NCBI GenBank assembly: GCA_025210175.1
Contig: JAOASF010000036.1
Span: 1 to 60,361 of the forward strand
Direction of reading: 5' to 3'
Origin: Crocinitomicaceae bacterium
GTDB lineage: Bacteria; Bacteroidota; Bacteroidia; Flavobacteriales_D; Crocinitomicaceae
Length of the DNA: 60,361 bases
Shown here: positions 34,961 to 43,466 of the stretch, in pieces
How positions within the stretch are numbered: position 1 is the stretch's first letter
Layout of the letters: the number at the start of each line of letters is the position of its first letter
The notes under the pieces: model-generated
Databases searched by the model: none
Told to the model about the DNA's origin: nothing
Seen by the model: only the letters and a program-made list of their open reading frames with translations
Made by a program: the position numbers and the translations under genes

Positions 34961-35001
34961 AAAAGAACTTTCTCTTGCTTGGCGGCTTTGAAGGCAGATT
35001 C

Positions 35002-35030
35002 AAAAAAAAAGGGATGAAAAAATTCATCCC
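35002..35030 (-). terminator. Terminator of the Bax-inhibitor-1 family gene
   Basis: A perfect 8-bp stem GGGATGAA/TTCATCCC (35011-35018 with 35023-35030) followed on the minus strand by nine T. Confidence 0.88.
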
Positions 35031-35052
35031 CCCTTCCTTTTAACCAAAAATC

Positions 35053-35762
35053 TTATTCTCGAGAACCTAGAATTCTCAAGAGTGAAAGGAACAAGTTAAT
35101 GAATAATATGTACAACATCAAACCGCCCACAATGGTCAATTTGCTTCTTTCCAAAGCTGAAATGTTGGCGTCTTGCGATATCTTTTTGAATTGTTGCATG
35201 TAATAGGCAGTTAAACCAGTAAAAACAAACACACCCAACACACCTATCAGGAAGCTAAGCATTCCACTGTGCATGAACATGTTTACAATCCAAGCGATTA
35301 TTATCCCGAAGAACAACATGTACATCAAACTTCCAAACTTCGTTAAATCGGTCTTGGTCGTATACCCCAAATGGCCATACCACCAAATGCTCCTGCAGAA
35401 ATAAAGAAGGTAGAGGCGATTGTTGCTTCAGAATAAGCGAGGAATACCACACTCAAACTCAAGCCCATCAAGGCCGAATACACAACAAACAAGAACATCA
35501 ATGCGCCAAGCGAAAGTCGATTGTAGGCGCCTTGAATAAACCATCCGAGTGCAACAGGTGCGAAGGCTACAATGTAAAACATTGGACTAATTCCTCCACT
35601 TGCAGAAACAAACCACTCTTTGAAAAATGCCGGCGTCCCAGCAAAATAGGCAATGATACCTGAAATGGCTAATGCCGAAAACATGTAACCGTATACGCTC
35701 TTTAAAAACTCAGACGAAATTTCTTTTGTAAAATCGTTTCTTTCGTGAACTTGATAACTCAT
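35053..35762 (-). pseudogene. Bax inhibitor-1 family membrane protein, split by a frameshift
   Basis: Two overlapping frames, 35762 down to 35343 and 35370 down to 35053, together give a complete seven-helix BI-1/YccA-like protein of about 236 residues. The first frame reads ...GGMAIWG then the nonsense tail IRPRPI and a stop. The second frame picks up with GYTTKTDLTKFGSLMYM, as expected in the family. The break falls at a run of four G (plus-strand CCCC, 35365-35368); one more G would restore the frame. The start has MSYQVHERNDF and the terminator is intact. Either a recent mutation or a sequencing error in a homopolymer. BI-1 proteins are membrane proteins linked to stress and proteolysis control. 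Confidence 0.85.
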
Positions 35763-35836
35763 AATGTAAAATCTGTTGATCTAAAGTTAGGACTTCTTCT
35801 CATGCTGAAGAAGACTTTCACAAAAATTAGTAAGGC

Positions 35837-36427
35837 CTAATGCAGCTTCGCTTGAACCAAGTTGATGAACTCCTTACGAGTTGAATCATTCTTCAAGAAC
35901 AAGCCCGTAAAAGCAGAAGATGTAGTCGTTGAATTTTGTTTTTGCACCCCTCGCATTTGCATGCACATGTGGGAAGCTTCAATAACTACCGCTACTCCTT
36001 TTGGATTCAAAACACGCTGAATACAATCTCTCACCTCTATCGTTAAACGTTCCTGCACTTGCAAGCGACGGCTATACGTATCAACCACTCGAGGAATTTT
36101 ACTCAACCCAACGATGGTTCCATTCGGAATGTAGGCAACATGAGCTTTGCCAAAGAATGGCAACATGTGGTGCTCGCACATGGAATACACTTCAATATCC
36201 TTTACAATCACCATTTCTGAATACTCCTCGTGGAAAAGTGCTTTTTTCAAAATAGCATCTGGATCTTGATGGTAACCCTGAGTTAAAAACTGCATGGCTT
36301 TGGATACGCGTTCAGGAGTTTTGAGCAAACCTTCGCGCTTTGGATCCTCCCCTATTTGAGTTAAAATTTCCTGGTAGTGCTCTGATAAACTTTCAGTTAG
36401 TTTTTCGTTGTATTCGATTTTTTCCAC
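35837..36427 (-). CDS. folE: GTP cyclohydrolase I
   Basis: 196 residues. Zinc and active-site blocks are visible: [17 protein letters not shown] (Cys and His ligands), [23 protein letters not shown], and [10 protein letters not shown] with the second conserved Cys. It converts GTP to 7,8-dihydroneopterin triphosphate for folate and, together with QueD, for queuosine. It follows queD by 35 nt on the same strand, so one transcript is likely. The length is normal for a bacterial homodecameric enzyme. Confidence 0.95.
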   Translation of the reverse strand: MEKIEYNEKLTESLSEHYQEILTQIGEDPKREGLLKTPERVSKAMQFLTQGYHQDPDAILKKALFHEEYSEMVIVKDIEVYSMCEHHMLPFFGKAHVAYIPNGTIVGLSKIPRVVDTYSRRLQVQERLTIEVRDCIQRVLNPKGVAVVIEASHMCMQMRGVQKQNSTTTSSAFTGLFLKNDSTRKEFINLVQAKLH

Positions 36428-36462
36428 GTATTCAGTTTTGTATGTAGATGAACGGATAGGAA

Positions 36463-36894
36463 TTAAAAAGGTTCTCTACCTCCGTAATATTCCACGTAGT
36501 TGTTTTCCGTTTCTACCAATTTCAATTTTACCAACTCGCCACCTGCTTTCGATACAGGCTCCCTCAAACGGTCCCAAATGGCAATGATGACATTCTCCGT
36601 AGAAGCCAATACACCTTTCAAAAAGGGAACGTCCAAATTGAGGTTCTTATGGTCCAATTGTTCGATGATTTCGTCTTTGATGATTTCAGACAAGTCCTTC
36701 AAGTTGATAACAAAACCAGTGTCAGGATGGGGGGCTCCTTTTACCGTTACATAAAGAGTAAAGTTGTGCCCATGCCAATTATGATTGCTACATCTTCCAA
36801 AAACTTCTTCGTTCTTTTCGTCTGTCCAATTGTCATTCCACAGCTTGTGCGCTGCGTTAAAAGTCTCCCTTCTCGTGATGTAAACTGTCTTCAC
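36463..36894 (-). CDS. queD: 6-carboxytetrahydropterin synthase (QueD/PTPS family)
   Basis: 143 residues starting at GTG (36894). Zinc-binding histidines are in FNAAH and HNWHGHNF, and the catalytic Cys is just before them in [18 protein letters not shown] and the late [11 protein letters not shown] and [13 protein letters not shown] are typical of the PTPS fold. QueD turns dihydroneopterin triphosphate into carboxytetrahydropterin for queuosine. The adjacent folE makes its substrate. The -7 box TAAATTTG (36921-36914) precedes it and probably serves both genes. Confidence 0.9.
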   Translation of the reverse strand: MKTVYITRRETFNAAHKLWNDNWTDEKNEEVFGRCSNHNWHGHNFTLYVTVKGAPHPDTGFVINLKDLSEIIKDEIIEQLDHKNLNLDVPFLKGVLASTENVIIAIWDRLREPVSKAGGELVKLKLVETENNYVEYYGGREPF

Positions 36895-36913
36895 CTGTCC
36901 AAAAATAATGGCA

Positions 36914-36921
36914 CAAATTTA
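36914..36921 (-). promoter_or_regulatory. -7 box of queD-folE
   Basis: TAAATTTG on the minus strand, an exact TAnnTTTG match, 19 nt before the GTG start. Confidence 0.65.
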
Positions 36922-36964
36922 GGCATTTTGTAGCTTTCGATTCGGATATACGTGCAGGCAAGTG

Positions 36965-36972
36965 TAATTTTG
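36965..36972 (+). promoter_or_regulatory. -7 box of tlyA, leaderless arrangement
   Basis: TAATTTTG, an exact TAnnTTTG match, ends 4 nt before the ATG at 36977. The expected start site is within 2 nt of the start codon. Confidence 0.7.
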
Positions 36973-36976
36973 CGCC

Positions 36977-37726
36977 ATGGAAGAACGTTTGGACAAATTA
37001 ATCGTTAACCGAGGCCTCGTAAGTTCACGCGTTCGCGCAGAGGAAATCATACGCGAGCACGGCGTTTTGGTGAATGGGAAATTAATCAACAAAACGGGTA
37101 AAAAATTCCCTGAAGACGTCACCATTGAATTGACGACCGAAGAGATCCCTTACGTTTCAAGAGGAGCCTTGAAGCTTTTAAAGGCCTTTGAAAGTTTTCC
37201 TTTTGAAGTTGATAAACATGTTTGTTTGGATATTGGAGCATCCACAGGTGGCTTCACGCAAGTACTTTTGGAGAAAGGCGCAACTAAGGTTTTTGCTCTG
37301 GATGTGGGAACCGACCAATTGCACGAGGATGTGAAAAGTGACAAACGAGTGATCAATCTCGAGAAAACCAACATTCGCGAAATCAATCACCAAACGATTC
37401 CGGAGTTTGTAGACACCGTAGTCATCGATGTATCTTTCATTTCGCTCGAAAAAGTATTCCCCTTCTTCCATCCCTTCGTTAAGGAAAACGGAACCTGCAT
37501 TGCCCTCATCAAACCTCAATTTGAAGTCGGTAAAGAAAATTTAGGAAAAAAGGGAATTGTCAAGAAAAAAGAATTGTACCCGCAAGTGATTGAGAAAATA
37601 ACCGCTGTAGCGAACACCAATCATTTCGAATTGTTGAAAGTGATAGAATCCCCCATCTTAGGTGGAGACGGAAACCGAGAATTCTTGGGTCATTTCCGCA
37701 AGATTGAGGAAAGAAAAACAATTTAG
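36977..37726 (+). CDS. tlyA: TlyA-family S4-domain RNA methyltransferase
   Basis: 249 residues. An N-terminal S4 RNA-binding domain (about 1-60: ERLDKLIVNRGLVSSR) is followed by an FtsJ/RrmJ-like SAM domain (CLDIGASTGGFTQVLLEKGA, then VIDVSFISLEKV and LIKPQFEVGKENLGKKGIV). In mycobacteria TlyA makes 2'-O-methylcytidine in 16S and 23S rRNA; older annotations call it hemolysin A. The rRNA target here is inferred. Transcribed divergently from queD, with a leaderless-type promoter. Confidence 0.9.
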   Translation: MEERLDKLIVNRGLVSSRVRAEEIIREHGVLVNGKLINKTGKKFPEDVTIELTTEEIPYVSRGALKLLKAFESFPFEVDKHVCLDIGASTGGFTQVLLEKGATKVFALDVGTDQLHEDVKSDKRVINLEKTNIREINHQTIPEFVDTVVIDVSFISLEKVFPFFHPFVKENGTCIALIKPQFEVGKENLGKKGIVKKKELYPQVIEKITAVANTNHFELLKVIESPILGGDGNREFLGHFRKIEERKTI

Positions 37727-37751
37727 AATCGTTCAAAATAAGGAAGTTTCG

Positions 37752-37759
37752 TAACTTTG
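37752..37759 (+). promoter_or_regulatory. -7 box of sufS, leaderless arrangement
   Basis: TAACTTTG, an exact TAnnTTTG match, ends 5 nt before the ATG at 37765. Confidence 0.7.
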
Positions 37760-37764
37760 CACCC

Positions 37765-39000
37765 ATGAATAGCACGAGTACAATTGGCTTTAACATCAAC
37801 GAAATTCGCGAGCAATTTCCAGCCTTGAGAAGACAGGTTTATGGAAAGAACTTGATTTACTTCGACAACGGAGCAACTTCACAAAAACCGCAGAATGTTC
37901 TCGACGCCATTCAGCAGTATTACACCAAAGACAATGCGAATATTCACCGTGGCGTTCACTTTTTAAGTCAACAGGCCACTAACGAATATGAGGTTGCCCG
38001 CAAAACCATTCAGCAATACATCAACGCTCCCAAGTCCGAGGAAGTCATCTTTACCAAAGGAACAACGGATAGTATCAACTTGATTGCCTTTTCTTTCGGT
38101 CAGCGCTTGAAACCTGGCGATGAGATCTTGATTTCGGAAATGGAACACCATTCCAACATCGTTCGGTGGCAAATGCTATGTGAGCGTCAGGGGTGTACAC
38201 TGAAAGTGTTGCCGATCAACGAGAAGGGAGAGCTGGAAATGGACTTGTTGGACACCTACCTCACCGAAAAAACGAAGCTCGTTTCCATTACCCATATTTC
38301 CAATACACTTGGAACCATCAATCCTGTTAAAACCATCACACAGAAAGCGCATGCCGTTGGAGCAAAGGTGGTGATCGATGGTGCGCAAAGCATTCAACAC
38401 AAAAAAGTGGATGTTCAAGCCTTGGATTGCGACTTCTATGTTTTCTCTGGTCACAAGGTTTTTGGTCCTACTGGAATCGGCGTTTTGTACGGAAAAGAAG
38501 CCATTTTGAACGATATGCCTCCGTACCAAGGCGGTGGGGACATGATCGCCAAGGTAACTTTCGAGAGAACAACCTACAACGAATTGCCTTTCAAGTTTGA
38601 AGCAGGTACACCGCACATTGCCGGTGGAATTTGTTTGGGGAAGGCCTTCGAGTTTTTGAACAAACTAGACATGGACAAGGTCTTGGCTTACGAAGCTGAA
38701 CTTTGTGCCTATGCTGAGGACATGCTTTCGACCTTTGAAGGTGTTCGCATCATCGGAACGGCCAAGAAGAAAACAAGTGTGGTTTCTTTCGTTGTGGATG
38801 GTATTCACCCTTTTGATATGGGGACGTTATTGGACAAACAAGGAATAGCTGTAAGAACAGGTCACCACTGTACCCAACCTTTGATGGATAAATTTGGCAT
38901 TCCTGGAACAATTAGAGCTAGTTTTGCATTTTACAATACCAAAGAAGAGATAGATATTTTCATTCGTGCTGTTGAAAAAAGCATCCAAATGCTTTCGTGA
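37765..39000 (+). CDS. sufS: Cysteine desulfurase SufS
   Basis: 411 residues, class II group cysteine desulfurase. The PLP-binding lysine is in SGHKVFGPTG, and the active-site cysteine is in RTGHHCTQPLMDKFG near the C terminus, followed by RASFAFYNT. N-terminal YFDNGATSQKP is typical. It takes sulfur from cysteine for Fe-S cluster assembly. Its stop lies 2 nt before the sufE ATG, and sufE and a SufT-like gene follow in the same operon. SufB, C and D are not in the window. Confidence 0.96.
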   Translation: MNSTSTIGFNINEIREQFPALRRQVYGKNLIYFDNGATSQKPQNVLDAIQQYYTKDNANIHRGVHFLSQQATNEYEVARKTIQQYINAPKSEEVIFTKGTTDSINLIAFSFGQRLKPGDEILISEMEHHSNIVRWQMLCERQGCTLKVLPINEKGELEMDLLDTYLTEKTKLVSITHISNTLGTINPVKTITQKAHAVGAKVVIDGAQSIQHKKVDVQALDCDFYVFSGHKVFGPTGIGVLYGKEAILNDMPPYQGGGDMIAKVTFERTTYNELPFKFEAGTPHIAGGICLGKAFEFLNKLDMDKVLAYEAELCAYAEDMLSTFEGVRIIGTAKKKTSVVSFVVDGIHPFDMGTLLDKQGIAVRTGHHCTQPLMDKFGIPGTIRASFAFYNTKEEIDIFIRAVEKSIQMLS

Positions 39001-39002
39001 TT

Positions 39003-39422
39003 ATGAATATTGAAACAAAACAACAAGAGATTATTGAGGAATTCGGTCTTTACGACGACTGGATGCAGAAATACGAGTATATCATCGAGCTGGGAAAAGA
39101 CCTGCCTTTGATTGATGAGAACTTGAAAACCGACGATCGTTTGATTGAAGGATGTCAATCGCGAGTATGGTTGGCTTTCGAAATCAAGGACGGAAAAATG
39201 TATTTCAGCGCAGATTCTGACGCCATTATTACCAAGGGAATTATTGGTTTGTTGATTCGCGTCTTGAACGAAGAAGCTCCTGAAGACGTTGCCAAAACCG
39301 ACTTACATTTCATTCAAGAAATAGGACTACACGAACACTTATCTCCTACTCGATCAAACGGCTTGGCGAGCATGGTTAAGAAATTAAAAATGGCCGCCTT
39401 AACTGAATTGTCGAAATCATGA
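39003..39422 (+). CDS. sufE: Sulfur acceptor protein SufE
   Basis: 139 residues from the ATG at 39003; a GTG two codons earlier overlaps the sufS stop and is less likely. The sulfur-accepting Cys is in EGCQSRVWLAFE. It takes persulfide sulfur from SufS and passes it to the SufBCD scaffold. It overlaps the next gene by 4 nt (ATGA), so translation is coupled. Confidence 0.95.
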   Translation: MNIETKQQEIIEEFGLYDDWMQKYEYIIELGKDLPLIDENLKTDDRLIEGCQSRVWLAFEIKDGKMYFSADSDAIITKGIIGLLIRVLNEEAPEDVAKTDLHFIQEIGLHEHLSPTRSNGLASMVKKLKMAALTELSKS

Positions 39423-39724
39423 ATGAATTAGAAAATACAATTGTAGCGGTTCTCAAGACCATTTACGATCCTGAAATACCCGTAGATATTTACGAATTGG
39501 GATTGATTTACGAGGTGAAAATAGATGCCGAGAAGAATGTTAAAATCGAAATGACTTTGACTTCGCCGAATTGTCCAGTTGCCGAAACCATGCCGAAGGA
39601 GGTAGAAGACAAGGTAGCGGCGATTGAAGGTGTTTATTCAAGTGAAGTAACCATCGTTTTTGATCCACCATGGGACAAAGATATGATGAGCGAAGAAGCA
39701 AAATTAGAATTAGGATTTTTATAG
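39419..39724 (+). CDS. sufT: SufT/MIP18-family (DUF59) Fe-S assembly factor
   Basis: 101 residues. The MIP18/DUF59 core has IYDPEIPVDIYELGLIY and the conserved Cys block TSPNCPVAETMP, ending VTIVFDPPWDKDMMSEEAKLELG. SufT proteins help Fe-S cluster maturation or carriage. It overlaps sufE by 4 nt and lies 9 nt before the DUF3050 gene. The name sufT follows the family and the operon; the exact role is inferred. Confidence 0.88.
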   Translation: MNELENTIVAVLKTIYDPEIPVDIYELGLIYEVKIDAEKNVKIEMTLTSPNCPVAETMPKEVEDKVAAIEGVYSSEVTIVFDPPWDKDMMSEEAKLELGFL

Positions 39725-39733
39725 TTCAGAATT

Positions 39734-40525
39734 ATGAACCCACGATTAAACCACATTGAAAAAGTTCTTGAACCTTTAAGAACCCAGTTGAGTAACCATC
39801 CGCTTTACAGAGATTTAGAAAACCTTGCCGATGTGCGCGTTTTCATGGAAAATCACGTGTACGCTGTTTGGGATTTTATGTCTCTTTTGAAGTCATTGCA
39901 ACGCGATTTGACTTGCGTATACACGCCGTGGATGCCAGGCAAAAATGCTGTTTTGGCTCGCTTTATCAACGAAATCGTTCACGGTGAAGAAAGTGATGTA
40001 AACGAAGAAGGAATGCCCAAAAGTCACTTTGAAATGTACGTGGATGCAATGAATGAAATTTCAGCCTCAACGATTGGTATTCACAACTTCATGCGTCAAT
40101 TAGAAGCAGGAAAAGGGGTGTTTATGGCGATTGAAAGTGCCGACTTGAATGAGAAAGTAAAGGACTTCTTGCGTTTTACGTTTGAAACGATTGAAAGCGG
40201 AAAAAATCACTTGGTCGCTTCGGCCTTTACCTTTGGTAGAGAGGATGTAATTCCGGATATGTTCTTCGAGATCATCAAAAACGCAGAGGAAAAAGACCAA
40301 AAGTCTGCTTATCCGAAATTGACGTATTACTTGGAGCGTCATATTGAAGTAGACGGAGGCGAACACGGACCACTTTCATTGCAAATGATCGAAGAATTGT
40401 GCGGCGACGACGACCAAAAATGGGCTGAAGTTGAAACGACGGCTATTGCAGCTTTGGAACAACGCATCGCTCTATGGGACGCTATCCAAGAAGAAATTAA
40501 GAGTAAAAAATTGGCCTTTGCTTAA
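39734..40525 (+). CDS. DUF3050 family protein (heme-oxygenase-like fold)
   Basis: 263 residues, helical, with repeated His/Glu positions on helices: FMENHVYAVWDFM, EIVHGEESD, SHFEMYVDAM, and LERHIEVDGGEHGPLS. This matches DUF3050, whose fold belongs to the heme-oxygenase-like di-iron superfamily. The histidines and carboxylates could hold a di-iron site (inference). It is the last gene of the sufS-sufE-sufT unit, which would supply iron-sulfur rather than di-iron sites, so the link is unexplained. A strong terminator follows 24 nt later. Confidence 0.8.
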   Translation: MNPRLNHIEKVLEPLRTQLSNHPLYRDLENLADVRVFMENHVYAVWDFMSLLKSLQRDLTCVYTPWMPGKNAVLARFINEIVHGEESDVNEEGMPKSHFEMYVDAMNEISASTIGIHNFMRQLEAGKGVFMAIESADLNEKVKDFLRFTFETIESGKNHLVASAFTFGREDVIPDMFFEIIKNAEEKDQKSAYPKLTYYLERHIEVDGGEHGPLSLQMIEELCGDDDQKWAEVETTAIAALEQRIALWDAIQEEIKSKKLAFA

Positions 40526-40549
40526 GGACCAATAAGACAATACAGAAAG

Positions 40550-40574
40550 AAGGTCATTCATTGTGAGTGACCTT
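40550..40574 (+). terminator. Terminator of the suf operon
   Basis: An 11-bp stem (40550-40560 with 40564-40574, one G-U pair, loop TTG) followed by TTGTTTT. Confidence 0.88.
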
Positions 40575-40610
40575 TTGTTTTAAATAAAGATTGAAGAAAA
40601 ACAAGATTAC

Positions 40611-40618
40611 TAATTTTG
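40611..40618 (+). promoter_or_regulatory. -7 box of fabF, leaderless arrangement
   Basis: TAATTTTG, an exact TAnnTTTG match, ends 4 nt before the ATG at 40623. TTG at 40591-40593 fits the -33 element. Confidence 0.75.
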
Positions 40619-40622
40619 CCCT

Positions 40623-41861
40623 ATGAATAGAGTTGTGGTAACAGGAATGGGAGCGTTGACTCCTATCGGAAACAATCTGGAGACATTCTGGAAGAACTTA
40701 AAAGACGGAGTGAGTGGAGCTGGTCCCATCACCAAATTCGATACAGAAAAATTCAAAACCAAGTTTGCTTGTGAATTGAAAGACTTCGATTTGAAGGAGC
40801 ATTTTCACGTGAAAGAATTGCGTCAGTACGATCCATTTTCGTTGTATGCTTTGGTGGCAGTGGATGAAGCCGTAAAAAATGGCAAGGTCAATTTCGACGA
40901 GTTGAATAAGGATAGAATCGGTGTAATCTGGGGGTCAGGTAATGGAGGAATCCAAACCTTCCAAGATCAAATGAAGGAATACTGTGCAGGAGATGGAACA
41001 CCTCGCTTTACGCCTTTCTTCATCCCTCGTATTTTGGTGGACATTGCCAGTGGAATTATTTCTATTAAATATGGTTTACGCGGAGTGAACTTTTGTCCGG
41101 TTTCGGCTTGTGCTACATCGAACACAGCCATTATTGAAGCCTTCAATTATTTGAAATGGGGTAAGGCCGACATGATCATCACGGGTGGTTCTGAAGCAGC
41201 GATTAATGAAGCAGCGATAGGAGGATTCTCTTCAGCGAAGGCCTTATCGACCCGCAACGACGATCCTCAAAGTGCCTCTCGCCCTTTCGACGTGAACCGC
41301 GACGGGTTCGTGATGGGAGAAGGTGCAGGAGCTTTGATTTTGGAAACCTATGAACACGCTGTAAATCGAGGTGCAACCATCTATGGGGAAATCATCGGAG
41401 GCGGAATGGCCGCAGATGCTTATCACCTTACAGGAACTCATCCAGAAGGAGATGGAGCTGTTTTGGGAATGAACGAAGCACTTCGCGAAGGTGGAATTAC
41501 AGCCGATCAGGTAGACTACATCAACATGCACGCTACTTCAACCCCCTTGGGCGATAATTCCGAGTTGATTTCAGCCAAACGCGTTTTTGGAGAAAATTCC
41601 AAGGTGACGATTTCAGCTACTAAGTCCATGACAGGTCACTTGTTGGGGGCTGCTGGAGCGGTTGAAGCAATTGCCTGTGTAATGGCCTTGCACGAAGGGA
41701 TGGTACCACCAACGATCAATACGAAAGAAATTGAGCCTGAATATGCGGGAATGTTTGACTTCCCGTTAAACAAAGCTGTTCCGAAGGACATGACCTATGC
41801 GATGAGCAACACTTTTGGCTTTGGCGGACATATTGCATCCGTTTTGATGAAGAAGGCATAA
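40623..41861 (+). CDS. fabF: 3-oxoacyl-ACP synthase II (FabF)
   Basis: 412 residues, usual length. The Cys-His-His triad is visible: VSACATSN (Cys), HATSTPLGD (His) and SMTGHLLGAAG (His), with the C-terminal SNTFGFGGH glycine-rich block. It condenses malonyl-ACP with acyl-ACP in fatty acid elongation. Transcribed alone with a leaderless-type promoter. No acyl carrier gene is adjacent, unlike the acpP-fabF pair of many bacteria. The extra bases upstream hold only the suf terminator. Confidence 0.95.
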   Translation: MNRVVVTGMGALTPIGNNLETFWKNLKDGVSGAGPITKFDTEKFKTKFACELKDFDLKEHFHVKELRQYDPFSLYALVAVDEAVKNGKVNFDELNKDRIGVIWGSGNGGIQTFQDQMKEYCAGDGTPRFTPFFIPRILVDIASGIISIKYGLRGVNFCPVSACATSNTAIIEAFNYLKWGKADMIITGGSEAAINEAAIGGFSSAKALSTRNDDPQSASRPFDVNRDGFVMGEGAGALILETYEHAVNRGATIYGEIIGGGMAADAYHLTGTHPEGDGAVLGMNEALREGGITADQVDYINMHATSTPLGDNSELISAKRVFGENSKVTISATKSMTGHLLGAAGAVEAIACVMALHEGMVPPTINTKEIEPEYAGMFDFPLNKAVPKDMTYAMSNTFGFGGHIASVLMKKA

Positions 41862-42032
41862 AAGTGTTAAATTCCTGAATTTTAACAGCTTAATTATTTG
41901 AGGCAAAGGAAAAATGTCATACATTGGACGTGAACATTAATCCAACTGCCATGAATAGTCTGCTTGAAAAGTGCATGGTCGCAATTGTGTCCTTGCTTTA
42001 CAGAACAATTTAAAAATGCTCAACAAAAAATA

Positions 42033-42055
42033 AAGGCTCCTCAAAAGGGAGCCTT
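42033..42055. terminator. Bidirectional terminator between fabF and the DUF5723 gene
   Basis: A perfect 8-bp stem AAGGCTCC/GGAGCCTT (42033-42040 with 42048-42055). TTTATTTTTTG follows on the minus strand and CTTCATTTC on the plus strand, so it is stronger for the minus-strand genes. The remaining 250 bp of this gap shows nothing else. Confidence 0.8.
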
Positions 42056-42114
42056 CTTCATTTCGTGATATTTAATTTCTCGATACTTAGTATTAACAAC
42101 TACAATAGTGGGAC

Positions 42115-43461
42115 TTATCTATCTTTTGGTTTCCCGATGGCCAAGCCCAAGCCCATGTTCACATGGAAGGTTTTGGCTTTTTGATAATTAAAGGCACCAA
42201 GGATATTGTCGGTGTTGAGGAAAAACTGAATTCCAGCTCCTCGCATATAAACCCCCATCCCTATATTACCTGGGTTACCCGATACAGCCATGTAATTCAT
42301 GGAAAGTTTCAACCAATTTTTAAGACCGAAGGTACCTCCTAAAACAAAGGCCGGACGATATTTTTTATTAGAAAAATCGGAGAAAAGTGTGGAGTTGATA
42401 CTCAACTGGTCTGTTAATTCATATTGCCCACCAATGATGATACGAGTCGGCAAGGTTTGACGATACGCTTCATTGTTTTTCTCAGCAACTAAAATTTTAC
42501 TAATCGTATCTCTGAATTCTTCTTCAAAATTGTACGAAGTATCGTTCAAAGCTCGATTTAAATCGACCCCACTAAAGGTATAACTCACTTCTTCGCGCTT
42601 ATAATTGTACACGTCTTCTTTCCATTTGATGGAACCGAGGTCGAGCATAGAAGCATTTACGGTTAACCGATCGGTAAGCGCGTATGTCGCTCCCAAATCG
42701 AAGGCAACCCCGCTGTTCTGAAAGCCCAAAATTCGTGAACCTATACTTCCTCCTTCAATAGAATCGCTTATAAAGGGAACAAAACCTGATGTTTTCAAGT
42801 CCAAAGCTCCATCGATGGTTATGGAATAGTCTTCCTCATTGGTGGTAATCCCCAATTGGCTCTTCTTTGTCGTAACGTTCATGATGCCCGACAAAAACTT
42901 CATTCTACCTCCTACTGTCAATTTATCATTGAGTTCGCGATTGAAACCAAAGGCGTATTCCATGTAGGAATTCAAAGTAAGTCCCATTCCATCCATGCTC
43001 ATGCGCTTACCCAAATTATCGCCCCCATTTCCTTCGAAAAGCAACTTCATAAAATCCTTTGTATAGGCAAAACTGGCGAATGTTCTGCCCGTTGCAGAAA
43101 AGGAAAAGTAATTATCCCCCATGTTCAAGCCCAATCCTATGAATTCATTTTGCAAATTGAAGTCGATGTAATTCATTTCCTTCAGTCCGGACAAAAAGGT
43201 TGCCGAATTGAAATACAAAGAATCGTTACTTCCCTGCGTGAATACATCGTTAATTGAAAAGCCCGAACTCAAAAATCCAGCACTTTGCATGGGAATCAAT
43301 GGAAAGGACAAATTCAAGCGATAATCGCTCCCCATTGCTGGATTGTAGTAATGGTTTTGTGCCAAATTTTGAAAGGCAAAGAAGGAGTAATTTCGTTGTG
43401 CAACCCCACTGAATGACAACAAAAAGAGGGACACTAATAAGATCAATTTCTTCATTTTCAT
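42115..43461 (-). CDS. DUF5723 family outer-membrane beta-barrel protein
   Basis: 448 residues with a signal peptide (FSGVAQ). The N-terminal block FQNLAQNHYYNPAMG, the later LNLSFPLIP, and the closing LSMNYMAVSGNPGNIGMGVYMRGAGIQFFLNTDNILG are typical of DUF5723 and of the wider PorP/SprF-like barrels of Bacteroidota. Alternating hydrophobic strands run through the protein. It is 5 nt after the lipoprotein gene upstream, so the two probably work together at the outer membrane. Function unknown. Confidence 0.82.
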   Translation of the reverse strand: MKMKKLILLVSLFLLSFSGVAQRNYSFFAFQNLAQNHYYNPAMGSDYRLNLSFPLIPMQSAGFLSSGFSINDVFTQGSNDSLYFNSATFLSGLKEMNYIDFNLQNEFIGLGLNMGDNYFSFSATGRTFASFAYTKDFMKLLFEGNGGDNLGKRMSMDGMGLTLNSYMEYAFGFNRELNDKLTVGGRMKFLSGIMNVTTKKSQLGITTNEEDYSITIDGALDLKTSGFVPFISDSIEGGSIGSRILGFQNSGVAFDLGATYALTDRLTVNASMLDLGSIKWKEDVYNYKREEVSYTFSGVDLNRALNDTSYNFEEEFRDTISKILVAEKNNEAYRQTLPTRIIIGGQYELTDQLSINSTLFSDFSNKKYRPAFVLGGTFGLKNWLKLSMNYMAVSGNPGNIGMGVYMRGAGIQFFLNTDNILGAFNYQKAKTFHVNMGLGLAIGKPKDR

Positions 43462-43466
43462 GGCTA

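Noticed and set aside
35365..35368. Programmed -1 frameshifting in the Bax-inhibitor-1 gene
   Set aside because: The codon frame around the G run (ATT TGG GGT) does not give an X-XXY-YYZ heptamer; a lost base is simpler.
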